Below are positions 41,925 to 50,621 of a stretch of 64,000 nucleotides of DNA, one piece after another. A model generated the notes under the pieces. The model was not told where the DNA came from, did no database searches, and saw nothing but the letters and a program-made list of their open reading frames with translations. Both the position numbers and the translations under genes were made by a program. This DNA comes from Haloterrigena sp. H1 (GTDB lineage: Archaea > Halobacteriota > Halobacteria > Halobacteriales > Natrialbaceae): the NCBI RefSeq assembly GCF_005938085.1, contig NZ_SMZK01000002.1, positions 496,001 through 560,000 of the forward strand, read 5' to 3'. Numbering within the stretch: position 1 is the first letter of the stretch; each line of letters opens with the position of its first letter.

Positions 41925-42258
41925 GATAGATTAGATGTGATTGACAGATAATATTTTTGTGCTTTCGTCCAGTACGTGTTTTCCCTATATTCAGCAGCTC
42001 GTTTCCGACGTCGATCCAAGAGTTAGGTAGCTGCTCTGGTAACGCTTTCACCTGTACTTATCGAATCAGGATGCCCACATAGAGGTGTGAGTGGAGTTCT
42101 ATGACACCCTAATTTCCGATAAGCTATCAGTTATCCGCCTACGTGTCGATCTACTTGAAACAAACGCCTATAGAATGTCGCTAGCCTTGGCGATTCATCG
42201 ATTTGATACCGAAGCGTAGCGGCGGTCGCAGGCTTTCACGAGACTCGTCTCAGTTGTT
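41925..42258. other. Intergenic stretch crossing the element's right end
   Basis: Contains the right terminal inverted repeat (42097-42111) and target duplication (42112-42121) of the cargo element. The remaining part up to 42258 probably held the original promoter of fic/doc before insertion. No gene is seen. Confidence 0.5.
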
Positions 42259-42579
42259 TTACTGTTCGTTCAGCTCCTCAAGGAACCAGCCGGCCATCGT
42301 CCCAATACGAATGCCGTCGATGTTGCGCATCTCGAGGTCAGTCGTGGCGGTACGGAACGGATAGTGGTCGACGAGGACGCGACGGATAACCGTACGGACG
42401 GGTTCTGTCCCGTATCTGTCCACGGCGGTCGCCATCGCCGCGTCGAAATGCGCATCCTGGTGATCCTCTCGAGGGTTCTGTGCGCGCTCGAACACGAGCT
42501 CAACTACCTCGTCGACCGATGCGTGCTCGGGGTTTCCGGTACGTTCACGAACGTCGTACAGAGCGTCGCCATCGGGCAT
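42259..42579 (-). CDS. Conserved haloarchaeal accessory protein
   Basis: A 106-residue protein (MPDGDALYDVRERTGNPEHA, then TDLEMRNIDGIRIGTMAGWF) that I know only as a haloarchaeal plasmid-type hypothetical. It is helical, with a conserved-looking DRYGTEPVRTVIRRVLVDHY. It lies 2 bases downstream of the zinc-ribbon gene at 42582, so the two form an operon. Function unknown. Confidence 0.65.
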   Translation of the reverse strand: MPDGDALYDVRERTGNPEHASVDEVVELVFERAQNPREDHQDAHFDAAMATAVDRYGTEPVRTVIRRVLVDHYPFRTATTDLEMRNIDGIRIGTMAGWFLEELNEQ

Positions 42580-42581
42580 CG

Positions 42582-42938
42582 CTATTCACCCGTGGTGTCT
42601 CTGTCTGTATCCGTGGTCGTCGGATCAAGCCGACGCTGCCGGCGGACCTCGGCAAGAGTATCTTTGAGCGTTGCCAAACTGTCGATGGCCGAGAGCTCGT
42701 CGGTGATCTCGTTGAGGAGCACGGCTCGCTCGACAGCGGCCTCGTCTCCTTCGGTCGTCTCGATTGACTCAACGCGAATCTGTCGGTCTTCATGCCAGCC
42801 ACAGGTCCAACAATTTCGGGTAATCTCAATACACTCGTCTTCCTCGGCCGCAAGGAGCGCGTCGGGAAGTGATGTCGAAAGTGGTTGCTCTGGGCCCACT
42901 TCGAGCGTAACCGGTGAGTCGCATGCAGGGCAATCCAT
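42582..42938 (-). CDS. Zinc-ribbon protein, accessory
   Basis: A 118-residue protein with CPACDS at residues 3-8 and CWTCGWHEDRQ near 43-53, a split CxxC...CxxC zinc ribbon. The second half is a helix-rich Glu/Asp region (AVERAVLLNEITDELSAIDS) that ends in a disordered acidic tail. It is the first gene of the pair with 42259. A DNA- or protein-binding adaptor is likely; the family is not named to me. Confidence 0.65.
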   Translation of the reverse strand: MDCPACDSPVTLEVGPEQPLSTSLPDALLAAEEDECIEITRNCWTCGWHEDRQIRVESIETTEGDEAAVERAVLLNEITDELSAIDSLATLKDTLAEVRRQRRLDPTTTDTDRDTTGE

Positions 42939-43081
42939 AGTCGTCTCGAGGGTCGCTCGTATGTTAAAGATGTGAGAACAACGAGACAGACTTGCACACG
43001 GTCTTCGCCGAAAAGGGGTAGGTAAGGACGGGTATTCAGTTCAGGGCGGTGACTGTGAACCGATTGGCAGCAACGTCGGTG

Positions 43082-43594
43082 TCAGGGCTGCTCGAGCAAT
43101 GACCGGGCCCGTTGCACGTAGCTGTTTGCGTCCCAGCTGCGGGCATCGCTAATCTCGTCAAGAATAGCACGAGCATTGGCAGCTGACAGCTGTTCGGTGC
43201 GAACGAGTACTGAGAGCAGCGTCGGCGTTGTGACGAGCCGCGTATCGGCGAGCGAGGCGTGGACCAGGCCGAGTTGATTGAATTCATCACAGAGCAATAG
43301 TGTGGCGTCGAGGTCATTCGCGAGGGTGACAGCAGCGTTTTCGCCGTCATCAAGCGGAAATTCGGCGTCGAAATCGACCGATCGTGCCTCGAGCGTCTCA
43401 GTTCGGTCGAGGACGGTCGTTGCAGCCCGACCGTGTACGTCATCGTATGAGGCGGTCTCTCGGAGTTCCTCGATGACCACTGTTGGGACGATGACCTCGT
43501 AGCAGGACAGACAGAGCTCGAGTAGATCGGGGTCGTCGTCAGCAACGACCCCGAGACTCACGAGGGAAGAGGCGTCAGCGACGAGCGTCGACAT
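43082..43594 (-). CDS. PIN-domain ribonuclease toxin
   Basis: A 170-residue PIN protein beginning MSTLVADASSLVSLGVVADD (first acidic Asp), with GENAAVTLANDLDATLLLCD as the later acidic motif. It shares the ELRETASYDDVHGRA region with the toxin at 2363 (ELEETAEYDDLHGQA), so the two pairs are paralogous. Its ATG directly abuts the antitoxin stop. Looks intact. Confidence 0.85.
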   Translation of the reverse strand: MSTLVADASSLVSLGVVADDDPDLLELCLSCYEVIVPTVVIEELRETASYDDVHGRAATTVLDRTETLEARSVDFDAEFPLDDGENAAVTLANDLDATLLLCDEFNQLGLVHASLADTRLVTTPTLLSVLVRTEQLSAANARAILDEISDARSWDANSYVQRARSLLEQP

Positions 43595-43897
43595 TTATGC
43601 GTCGGCGACCTCGTCGATGAAGTCCTCGTCCAGCTGCTGTTTCAACACTTGGAGGTTCGCCGCCTCTTCGGCACCGACGAGCGCTTTGAGTTGCTCGAAG
43701 GCGATCTCGTCGTCGTAGTAGGCGGCCGCGATTTCCTGTGTGAGCGCGTCGTCATGGGTCGCCTCTTGGAGGTACTCTCGCAGCGCAGTCACGAGGATAT
43801 CAGTCCGGTCTTCCCCGAGGACGTCTGCGAGGGCGTCGGTCCGGTCGATAAGTCGGTGGGGCGCCCGGAACTGGACGCGCTTTTTATCGCTACTCAT
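43595..43897 (-). CDS. Ribbon-helix-helix antitoxin
   Basis: A 100-residue RHH protein: MSSDKKRVQFRAPHRLIDRT, then the acidic C-terminal tail YYDDEIAFEQLKALVGAEEA, which mirrors YLEDEISFDVLKTFIGRQDA of the antitoxin at 2861. ATG 43897 is chosen because the RHH strand starts there and two direct repeats lie just upstream. It is the first gene of the toxin operon and probably its repressor. Confidence 0.86.
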   Translation of the reverse strand: MSSDKKRVQFRAPHRLIDRTDALADVLGEDRTDILVTALREYLQEATHDDALTQEIAAAYYDDEIAFEQLKALVGAEEAANLQVLKQQLDEDFIDEVADA

Positions 43898-43900
43898 TAT

Positions 43901-43954
43901 GTGTACATTGTGAGCCAGTCCATTTAGCGTTTGTCGTGTGTACAATGTGAGCCA
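43901..43954. promoter_or_regulatory. Direct-repeat operator of the second RHH/PIN operon
   Basis: GTGTACATTGTGAGCCA (43901-43917) and GTGTACAATGTGAGCCA (43938-43954) are 17-mers with one mismatch, spaced 37 bases apart, that begin 4 bases upstream of the antitoxin ATG. They differ from the palindrome used by the first pair but share the GTAC core. Binding by the RHH protein is inferred. Confidence 0.65.
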
Positions 43955-43989
43955 CGCTCGCCTCATGTCGACGATCGGTCGGCCGATCG

Positions 43990-44315
43990 TCAGTCAGATA
44001 CGGTATGCTTCTCGAGGTCGCGTGTCCAATAGGTAGCTGGCCCACTCGGACTACACCACGCACACAGCTGTAGCGAGCCTTCAAGACGGCCAAGTTCAAC
44101 GCGGAACCGCGTGAGGGCTGCAAGCGCGTCGACGACGGGCCCACAGCCATCGCAGGTGCAGTGATCGCGCTCGTCAGGGTCCGGTCCGCCTGGATAGCGC
44201 AGTCGACACAGATGGGGTGAGAGACTCGCTCGTCTTTTCCCCGGGTATGTGCCTCACCGGCCTCGGTGCCAGGCAGGGTGTCGCAGAAGGCACAGCCAGC
44301 GAGCGTCTGCTGCAT
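43990..44315 (-). pseudogene. DUF7558-like zinc-finger gene, frameshifted
   Basis: From ATG 44315 the frame reads MQQTLAGCAFCDTLPGTEAG, then ERVSHPICVDC; after that it loses sense. Another frame continues RYPGGPDPDERDHCTCDGCG and then ALTRFRVELGRLEGSLQLCA to EKHTVSD with a stop at 43990-43992. The pieces match one haloarchaeal zinc protein of the DUF7558 kind. A one-base deletion near 44195 breaks it. Its start overlaps the stop of the gene at 44315 (TGATG), so it was the second gene of an operon. Confidence 0.65.
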
Positions 44316-44605
44316 CACTCACCCACCTCGTCGGCATTGCAAGCAGCCGTCCAACCTTGATGGAAGACAGCAAGCTGGGTGCTCGAGTCAAAAGCGGTCC
44401 CACTTGGCTCATGGATGAACACCCGCTTGCCAGGTACCGGCGTTACCACACCGTTATCGATCAGTTCCGTAACGAGCTGTCGGGCGGTTGTCTCGCCGAG
44501 ATCTGCGGTCACGATGCGAGTTGCATCCTGATCATGGGCAACGAGTCTGGCCTCGAACCGGCTGTAATCATCTGCAGTGTCGTCAATCGGGTTTGGATCA
44601 GTCAT
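44315..44605 (-). CDS. Conserved haloarchaeal accessory protein
   Basis: A 96-residue protein from ATG 44605 (MTDPNPIDDTADDYSRFEAR). The middle (TARQLVTELIDNGVVTPVPG) suggests a small winged-helix or ferredoxin-like fold, ending FDSSTQLAVFHQGWTAACNA. I recognise it only as a neighbour of DUF7558 genes. Its stop overlaps the start of the following frameshifted gene. Confidence 0.6.
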   Translation of the reverse strand: MTDPNPIDDTADDYSRFEARLVAHDQDATRIVTADLGETTARQLVTELIDNGVVTPVPGKRVFIHEPSGTAFDSSTQLAVFHQGWTAACNADEVGE

Positions 44606-44749
44606 TGGAAACCACATGGAGGCACACCGTTGAGCGCGCCTCATGCCTCACGGCGCCAAGAAACTCGCTGCTGGAAGTGCGGTCGGAGTCACGCTATCTA
44701 ACTACATTTGACCCAAGGGTATTCAGTACCATGACACGAAGTAACGTTC

Positions 44750-45634
44750 ATGGGAAGCATAGCCGAGTCTCGACCGATACTGGTCGCAGTTGGTAACCCT
44801 GACCACGCAGAGCAATTGGTCCGGACAGCTAGTGACCTCGCCCGGGTGACCGATGGCCTCGTACAGATCGTTTCTGTGGTCGCCAAACCAGGTAACTCAC
44901 CGTTTTCCCTGTACACCGATGAGACGATTATCGAGCAGTATTCGGGAACCAGCCAGAAAATACTCGACAAAGCAACTAAAGTCGCCCCTGACGATATCAC
45001 GGTAGCTAGTGAGCTAATCGTCGGCCGATCAATTGCTGACGGCGTGCTCACAGCAGTTGGACAGACCAATGCGCGCGCACTCGTAGTGGGTTGGCAAGAG
45101 CGGAAACGTCGAACAAATGCTGTCCTCGGTACTACTATCGATCGGCTTATTGAGCGTGTACCGTGTGACCTCTATGTCGAACGAATTGGCCAAGAGGCGA
45201 ATGGTGTCGATTCCATTCTCTTACCAGTGGCTGGCGGTCCTCACGTCCGTCCGGCAGCATCCATAGCGAAGGCAATTGCTGCTCGCAACGACGCCACCGT
45301 ATATGTTTTTTCAGTTGCCGCTTCTGATACGGATTCCAAGACAGCGCGCGAGTACATTGCAAGTGCGGAAGTGAATCTCGAAGAAGCGACTGGCCCTCAG
45401 ATTCAGATGGAGTCAGTGATTCACGATGGTGACGATATAGCCGAGGGAATTATTGAGGCCGCTATTGACCACGATGTGATCGTTTTCGGAGCAACACGCC
45501 AAGGAGCTTTGCACCGTCGTCTCGTTGGTTCGGTTCCGCGGACAGTAGTACATCGGACTGACCGAACAGTACTTCTCGCCCGTGCTGGTGATGTTATTGA
45601 TCCCTCTGCGAAACGCCTCTTGCCTTGGGTGTGA
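44750..45634 (+). CDS. Tandem universal stress protein
   Basis: A 294-residue protein with two Usp domains (about 8-145 and 152-285). The first begins RPILVAVGNPDHAEQLVRTA; the second begins DSILLPVAGGPHVRPAASIA and has the better loop, IVFGATRQGALHRRLVGSVP, for nucleotide binding, while the first has VVGWQERKRRTNAVLGTTID. Tandem Usp proteins are common in haloarchaea and bind ATP. Two GC hairpins follow at 45804-45840. Confidence 0.85.
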   Translation: MGSIAESRPILVAVGNPDHAEQLVRTASDLARVTDGLVQIVSVVAKPGNSPFSLYTDETIIEQYSGTSQKILDKATKVAPDDITVASELIVGRSIADGVLTAVGQTNARALVVGWQERKRRTNAVLGTTIDRLIERVPCDLYVERIGQEANGVDSILLPVAGGPHVRPAASIAKAIAARNDATVYVFSVAASDTDSKTAREYIASAEVNLEEATGPQIQMESVIHDGDDIAEGIIEAAIDHDVIVFGATRQGALHRRLVGSVPRTVVHRTDRTVLLARAGDVIDPSAKRLLPWV

Positions 45635-46095
45635 GTTCGACGAGAACACACTCGACGAATGAAATGAGTGACTCTCGACTCCGATCATTCGGAACACGTA
45701 ACTCGAGGCCAGACCAGGGTGGCTCGGAGGGCTGTCGGTGAGTTGGTGTTCGATCAATACCACGGTCTCGTGGGTGCTGTCGCTCAGTGGTCATTCGCTA
45801 TCTCGGGGCAGTTCGACCGCCCCGCACCCATCTCGGGGTGAGAAAACACTCCGGTGTGACAGTTTTAGGACACGTAGCTCTATTTAAATCCCATTTTTTA
45901 GATATTTGCTTCCGTGGAACCACTGCGCACTACAGGTGCGTATTCTCCGTGCTTCGAAAGAAGGGGAGGTGGAGCTTCGATCAGAATCGGTCGTACAACA
46001 CTAATCTATGGTAACATAACGTGAGACCGATAGAGACCTCAGTATCTGTTGTTCCATCAACAACTTCTTTATCAATTTGCATCTCCCGTTCTAGT
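45635..46095. other. Intergenic stretch with tandem hairpins
   Basis: No gene of quality is seen. Two adjacent GC hairpins lie at 45804-45840, and an AT-rich stretch (45880-45920) precedes the promoter zone of the FG-GAP-like lipoprotein gene. Confidence 0.45.
45804..45840. terminator. Tandem GC hairpins
   Basis: CGGGGC (45804-45809) pairs with GCCCCG (45819-45824), and CACCC (45825-45829) with GGGTG (45836-45840). They lie 170 bases after the Usp stop, without a T run, so a termination role is only possible. Confidence 0.35.
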
Positions 46096-47325
46096 ATGAA
46101 CCGACCAACGAGGCGGGCAATCCTGGGATCCCTCGCAGGTGGAACGCTCGCCGGTATGGGTGGCTGCCTGCAAATGTTCTCGGAGAACGCAAGCGGTCCC
46201 AAATCCGAAGATGAAAGTTGGAAGACTGTCTCGCCAAACCCGTTTACCGCCGTCGCCAAATCCCGCTCTCCGGTAGCCACACTCGGCGGCTCCAATCGAT
46301 CGGAATCTTTCGGGCGGGCAGTCGCTACGACGGGCGATACTGTGTTCGTCGGCGTGCCCCAAGCTACTCCCGATGGCGTCAAAAAAGCCGGAATCGTGGC
46401 CGTGTTTGAACAATTGGGGAATGGATGGGAGCAGACAGCGACACTGACTGGTCGGAAACATAAACGCGACTATTTCGGCGGACAGATCGCAGCCAGCGGG
46501 TCGACGCTGCTGATCAGCAACGAGTACAACTACTCGGGGACATCGCGAATCCCCGTGTCGGTGTTTGAGCGATCGAACGGTGACGGCTGGGAACTGGCGA
46601 CGGAACTAACTGAGCGGGTCTACGTCGAATCGATGGCCGTGGACGGTGATACGGCCGTCCTGCGGACGGCAGACAGCGACGAGCTCGTAGATGTCTTTGA
46701 GCGCGAAAACGGAGAATGGGGACAGCGACAGACGCTGTCTGCTGACAATCGGAACGACGGACGGATCGTCAGATCAGTTGCGACTGATGGAGAGACGATA
46801 CTGGTCGGAGCGCCACCGAAGGCAGGGCCGAAGCGTCGCCGCGCCAGATCGGGCGTCGTTCACGTCTTCAAGCGATCGAGCGGTACGTGGAACCATCAGA
46901 CGACCCTCTCCGGAGCGACGGGGAGCGATCACTTCGGCTGGTCGGTTTCGGTGGCCGATAGGAAGGCATTGATCGGCGATTACATCAACGATACAGCGTA
47001 CGTGTTCAGCCTCTCAGACGATCACTGGTCTCGCGAGCAGATGTACACTGCGACCAGTGGTGATTCGTCTCAGTACTTCGGTGACACAGTTGCGATGGAC
47101 GGCAATACGTTGCTAGTCGGCGCACCGCACGTCCAGTTCGGCGACTCGGTCGGTGCGGTATACAAGCTAGATCAGCCGTCCAGTACAAACGACCCGCGAG
47201 GTATATATTTCACAGCACCTGATACGTCCGAGCAGTTCGGCGACGTGATAGCGACCACAAACGGAACAACAATCGTCGCAGGCAGGCATTCCGGGGAGGG
47301 GTTCACCTACATTTACGAACAGTGA
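46096..47325 (+). CDS. FG-GAP-like beta-propeller lipoprotein
   Basis: A 409-residue protein from ATG 46096 with Tat motif MNRPTRRAILGSLAGGTLAG and lipobox (Cys at about 21). The body has repeated FG-GAP/integrin-type blades: FGRAVATTGDTVFVGVPQA, FGGQIAASGSTLLISNEY, SVATDGETILVGAPPKAG, FGWSVSVADRKALIGDY, FGDTVAMDGNTLLVGAPHV and FGDVIATTNGTTIVAGRHS. These propellers act as cell-surface scaffolds or adhesins. The upstream in-frame region to 46021 lacks a signal and is not used. Confidence 0.85.
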   Translation: MNRPTRRAILGSLAGGTLAGMGGCLQMFSENASGPKSEDESWKTVSPNPFTAVAKSRSPVATLGGSNRSESFGRAVATTGDTVFVGVPQATPDGVKKAGIVAVFEQLGNGWEQTATLTGRKHKRDYFGGQIAASGSTLLISNEYNYSGTSRIPVSVFERSNGDGWELATELTERVYVESMAVDGDTAVLRTADSDELVDVFERENGEWGQRQTLSADNRNDGRIVRSVATDGETILVGAPPKAGPKRRRARSGVVHVFKRSSGTWNHQTTLSGATGSDHFGWSVSVADRKALIGDYINDTAYVFSLSDDHWSREQMYTATSGDSSQYFGDTVAMDGNTLLVGAPHVQFGDSVGAVYKLDQPSSTNDPRGIYFTAPDTSEQFGDVIATTNGTTIVAGRHSGEGFTYIYEQ

Positions 47326-47558
47326 CTCCGGTCGATCTCAGAACGTGAATCCGTTGTATCAGTGGCTTTCCCGACATATTCTAAACGGAAAGCAGCGCGA
47401 GTGGAGTGATAAATGTACGCTTTGTACTTACCGCAGAGGGTTCTGAACCTATCACTACCTGCGGGTTTCAGCAGAGCCGAATACGTGCAACGAGAGTAGT
47501 CTGACCGAGTTAGCCGGGCGCTGCGGACATTCAATCGAACTACACCAGCACTAGTCAG

Positions 47559-48590
47559 TCAGCGTTCCATCAATCGCTCAACATGGCTAATCCGGTCGTC
47601 TATCGGAGGATGTGTAGACACTATTCGTGTCCAGCAGTGGCAGATTCGGCGTACAGCTCTCTCGTATGGCCTTGCAGGGGATTGTTCATCAGCTGTCCCT
47701 GTCATCCGGATGTCTCTGAGTGCACGTAACCCATTGGCAACTTGGTGTGGGTCCTCGAGAAGGTTGGCTGCGTATCTGTCTGCTCGATACTCGAGCTGTC
47801 GTCGGATCCACGAGAAGACGACTCGTCCAACGAGCACTGCGCTACCGGCAACCAGAAACAGCATCCAGTGGTGCTGCACAAAATACCGAACAGAGGGGAG
47901 GGACGGAGCTGTCAGCACTACCGCCCCAACCAGAGAGACGACTGCGTGGTTTTCGTCGACGTGACCCAGTTCATGAGCTGCAATCATCGCGATGTATTCG
48001 TCGTCAAGTGCTTCAAACGAGTGCTCGTTGATCAGAATGATTTTGTAAGCCGGAAAGACGCCGGCAGCAAGTCCGTTGATTGTCTGTCCGAACTCGCCAG
48101 TAGCCACTCGAAATGTAACGTCTTGGTCGGCACCGATCTCACATGCAGCGCGTTCTCGCTCGTTCAAGGGTCGTGTTGCGACATGATTCCGAATGAATGT
48201 ACCCGACATCGCCACTGTCCCTGCAAGAAGGAGCACCGCAACAACAAGCTCGAGTAGTGATTCTCCAAAGATGAGCAGTGCACCAGCGACGAATAATACG
48301 AGAACGCTGAATCCGATGACTGTAATCCGCGTAATCGCATCCATACGAGAACTCTCTTCATCGAGAATCCGCCGCACTTCCGATAGCACATATTGTGCTG
48401 GGGAAACGACAGAGTGTACGAGAGCAGATGCCATGACACTCATGACTGCCAAGGGGATGGCGACCATAGAGAGGTCGACGGTCGGAACAGCCCATCTGAC
48501 ATAGAGAGCACAACCGAGAAATACCGCTACCGAGAGCAGTATCCACGGTAGTAGCTCGGCTACAGATCTGCGTAGTAGATGTGTGACCAT
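47559..48590 (-). CDS. M48-family membrane metalloprotease
   Basis: A 343-residue protein with HELGH at 206-210, a third ligand in LEYRADRYA (Glu267, with Asp271) and about five membrane segments (15-35, 40-62, 90-130, 220-240 and 245-262). It is shorter than and diverged from the M48 protease at 18.3 kb. It lies 5 bases downstream of the primase-like gene, which may indicate co-transcription on a plasmid or virus-derived unit. Substrates unknown. Confidence 0.85.
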   Translation of the reverse strand: MVTHLLRRSVAELLPWILLSVAVFLGCALYVRWAVPTVDLSMVAIPLAVMSVMASALVHSVVSPAQYVLSEVRRILDEESSRMDAITRITVIGFSVLVLFVAGALLIFGESLLELVVAVLLLAGTVAMSGTFIRNHVATRPLNERERAACEIGADQDVTFRVATGEFGQTINGLAAGVFPAYKIILINEHSFEALDDEYIAMIAAHELGHVDENHAVVSLVGAVVLTAPSLPSVRYFVQHHWMLFLVAGSAVLVGRVVFSWIRRQLEYRADRYAANLLEDPHQVANGLRALRDIRMTGTADEQSPARPYERAVRRICHCWTRIVSTHPPIDDRISHVERLMER

Positions 48591-48595
48591 CAGAG

Positions 48596-49870
48596 CTACT
48601 CCTTTCTTCTGTCGACGAACCGCTTTGTACGAGTCCAGAGTGAATCACGATCGGGAGACGAATCCACGTCTGTCTCGCGTTCTGAACGCTGATCATGTTT
48701 CTCAAGTCGTTCCTCACAAGTTGTCAGTTGATCGCGAAGCGTTCGATTGGTTGCCTCGAGTTCATTGATACGCTCAGTTTTCTGTTCGAGCGTGGCCTCG
48801 AGTTCGTCGACACGGTCAGTCAACAGTCGATTCTTCTCGACCAGATACGCACGATTCGGAGTCCGCTCCGATTTGTCACGGCTAGCAGTGGTCGACGGCT
48901 CGCTCGTTCTGTGTGCAGATTCGGTTGCCGTCTCTCGAGTGTCCGGATCGTAGAACTCAGAGGTACTCGCGATCGCTCGTTCGATGGTCTTCTCGCCGTA
49001 CGTAGAGCCGTCAGCATAGTGGACTTCATCCCACTTGTTTCGGAGCAGTCCCGATTGGCGGAAGAGCCGATCCATCTGCTGGTGGTCACCGCCAGTCCAG
49101 AACGCCAGCAAACAAAACAGCGCCATATCCGCTTCTGACTGACTCTCATAACCAGCAGTCGAGCCACGCCACAGCCGCTCGAATTTCTCACTGTTCGATG
49201 CGTTCCGTGCTCGCTCGAGCAGCTCCTCGTCCTCGAGGTCAACATCGGTATGGGCTGCACTGCCCGTCGTTTCCGTCTCGTCCCTACTGCGATGGCCCCC
49301 AGGTTCGTGCTCTGGATTCGGGTCAGTATCTTGGACGTACTCACGATGGATCGCGACCAGCGCGTCCTGCCGACGTGCAACGCGAGCCTGCGTGTCCTCG
49401 AGGCGATCGCCGGTCACGGTGAAAAAGCGCGCAGTGTCGTACAGTTCGATGCTACCACGCCGGTTCCGCCCGTCTGGGAGTTCCCCCTCAATGAGTACAT
49501 GGAACCCAGTACCCGACGGAGAGATCTCCGTATAGGAATCGAGTCGCTCGATGATGTCCAGTGCTGTGTCGTCAACGTCACCGCTTTCGGGATCCCGACA
49601 GTCATCCAGATCCACGCCGACGATGGGATCGTCGTCGGTAAAGACGAATTCAATGCCATCGGCATTCCCCGTGTCAGCGTACTCGAGCGCTGTCTCGAAT
49701 GACTCCCATGTCTCCGGGTCCGTCGATGACGCGAACGCGTCACTCCCGGGTGTCACGGGTATCTTCGTCGGCTTCCCATCTCGAGGCTCTTCTTTCCAGC
49801 AGACCCACTGATCGCGTTTTCGCAAGTCTGCTGGGAGTACTGTTCTATCGAGTGATGGTGTAGAACTCAT
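48596..49870 (-). CDS. Primase-like protein with NrS-1 polymerase-type HBD domain
   Basis: A 424-residue protein. The N-terminal half has PADLRKRDQWVCWKEEPRDG, FVFTDDDPIVGVDLDDCRD and LDSYTEISPSGTGFHVLIEG, the prim-pol-like pattern of plasmid and phage primases with catalytic Asp residues. Residues 225-310 (FERLWRGSTAGYESQSEADM, ALFCLLAFWTGGDHQQMDR, LFRQSGLLRNKWDEVHYA) match the helix bundle domain of NrS-1-type polymerases. The C-terminus is a coiled coil (LTDRVDELEATLEQKTERIN). ATG 49870 begins the conserved part. A replication role for a plasmid or integrated element is inferred. Confidence 0.8.
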   Translation of the reverse strand: MSSTPSLDRTVLPADLRKRDQWVCWKEEPRDGKPTKIPVTPGSDAFASSTDPETWESFETALEYADTGNADGIEFVFTDDDPIVGVDLDDCRDPESGDVDDTALDIIERLDSYTEISPSGTGFHVLIEGELPDGRNRRGSIELYDTARFFTVTGDRLEDTQARVARRQDALVAIHREYVQDTDPNPEHEPGGHRSRDETETTGSAAHTDVDLEDEELLERARNASNSEKFERLWRGSTAGYESQSEADMALFCLLAFWTGGDHQQMDRLFRQSGLLRNKWDEVHYADGSTYGEKTIERAIASTSEFYDPDTRETATESAHRTSEPSTTASRDKSERTPNRAYLVEKNRLLTDRVDELEATLEQKTERINELEATNRTLRDQLTTCEERLEKHDQRSERETDVDSSPDRDSLWTRTKRFVDRRKE

Positions 49871-50621
49871 TGGTAATACCCCCGAGGGGCACTTACTGAG
49901 GCCCTCGAACAAACTATATCAGAATATAGATAGAAATGTCGATTCTGTGTATGGTGTCTAAGCTCCCTGTCCCCGCATCGTTCTGCGGATGGTATCCAGT
50001 GTATACTAGTTGGTTTTGGGTGGTGTTTTTGCGTGGACAGCGTTCCCGTCATGCGATTCTGCGTGGACAGAGGTGTCCATGCAATTTTCGTGGATGGCAG
50101 ATCTGCGTGGACAAATGGTGGAAATGCTCTATTTTGGCGATATAAGCAGCTATAGCTGCCAATATCGCAAATCAAATGCCATCGGCTAACGAACTCTCCT
50201 GAGACGTGATTACAGTACCCCATAGTTCTGATAGTAGTCATTATTCAAGCTGTCATAACGAGACGCTGTTCCATGAGCAGCGGAAATTCAGCTGTTTTAG
50301 CACACTTCTCACAAAGAGTGACTGTCTCCATTTTCACTCTAGCGCCGCAGTAGACGGTAAGACGCCTCTCTACGTCGGAGCCGGTAAACTAGACAATGCC
50401 AGGATGCGGGACTTGTCAAGACGCGGTGGCAAGGTGAGTGGACGTACTACCGAATCGGAGACACAGCTGTACTCCAATTGCTTGATCTCGCGAGCGCACT
50501 CGCGACGGATGCAGAATGACCCTCGTTAGGGTCGAGACAGCACTCTTCAATTTGTAGGGTCACGTTTAACTTGTCTATAAGAGTGATTACGTGGTCAGGA
50601 CCGTCCGTACATGCTGGTCAG
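49871..50621. other. Non-coding region upstream of the primase-like gene
   Basis: No convincing gene in 750 bases. The part at 50031-50114 has iteron-like repeats; 50100-50170 is AT-rich (TATTTTGGCGATATAAGCAG). Open frames here have no family character. Confidence 0.5.
50031..50114. repeat. Iteron-like repeats, possible replication origin
   Basis: GCGTGGACAG occurs at 50031-50040 and 50061-50070, with GCGTGGACAA at 50105-50114 and a weaker CGTGGATGG at 50089-50097. An inverted near-copy, TGTCCATGCA, is at 50075-50084. They lie about 160-245 bases upstream of a primase-like gene and beside AT-rich DNA, the layout of an iteron origin. Function is inferred. Confidence 0.5.

Larger units (their letters stand above)
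40680..42121. mobile_element. TIR/TSD-bounded element carrying two lipoprotein genes, no transposase
   Basis: AGGGTGTCATAGAA at 40691-40704 is matched by its inverted complement TTCTATGACACCCT at 42097-42110, with partial similarity continuing inward (TC--CTCA). Directly outside, the 10-mer ATTTCCGATA occurs at 40680-40689 and again at 42112-42121, a direct repeat that looks like a target-site duplication. The 1.4 kb between the ends encodes two Tat lipoproteins on the minus strand and no transposase. I interpret it as a non-autonomous transposon with cargo, inserted just upstream of the fic/doc gene. Confidence 0.65.

Noticed and set aside
49871..50200. CRISPR array, considered because of the spaced repeats
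   Set aside because: Repeats are only 10 bases, spacing is irregular (30, then 44) and no cas genes are near; iterons fit better.
50206..50529. Plus-strand frame in the putative origin region
   Set aside because: No domain, odd composition, no start signal.
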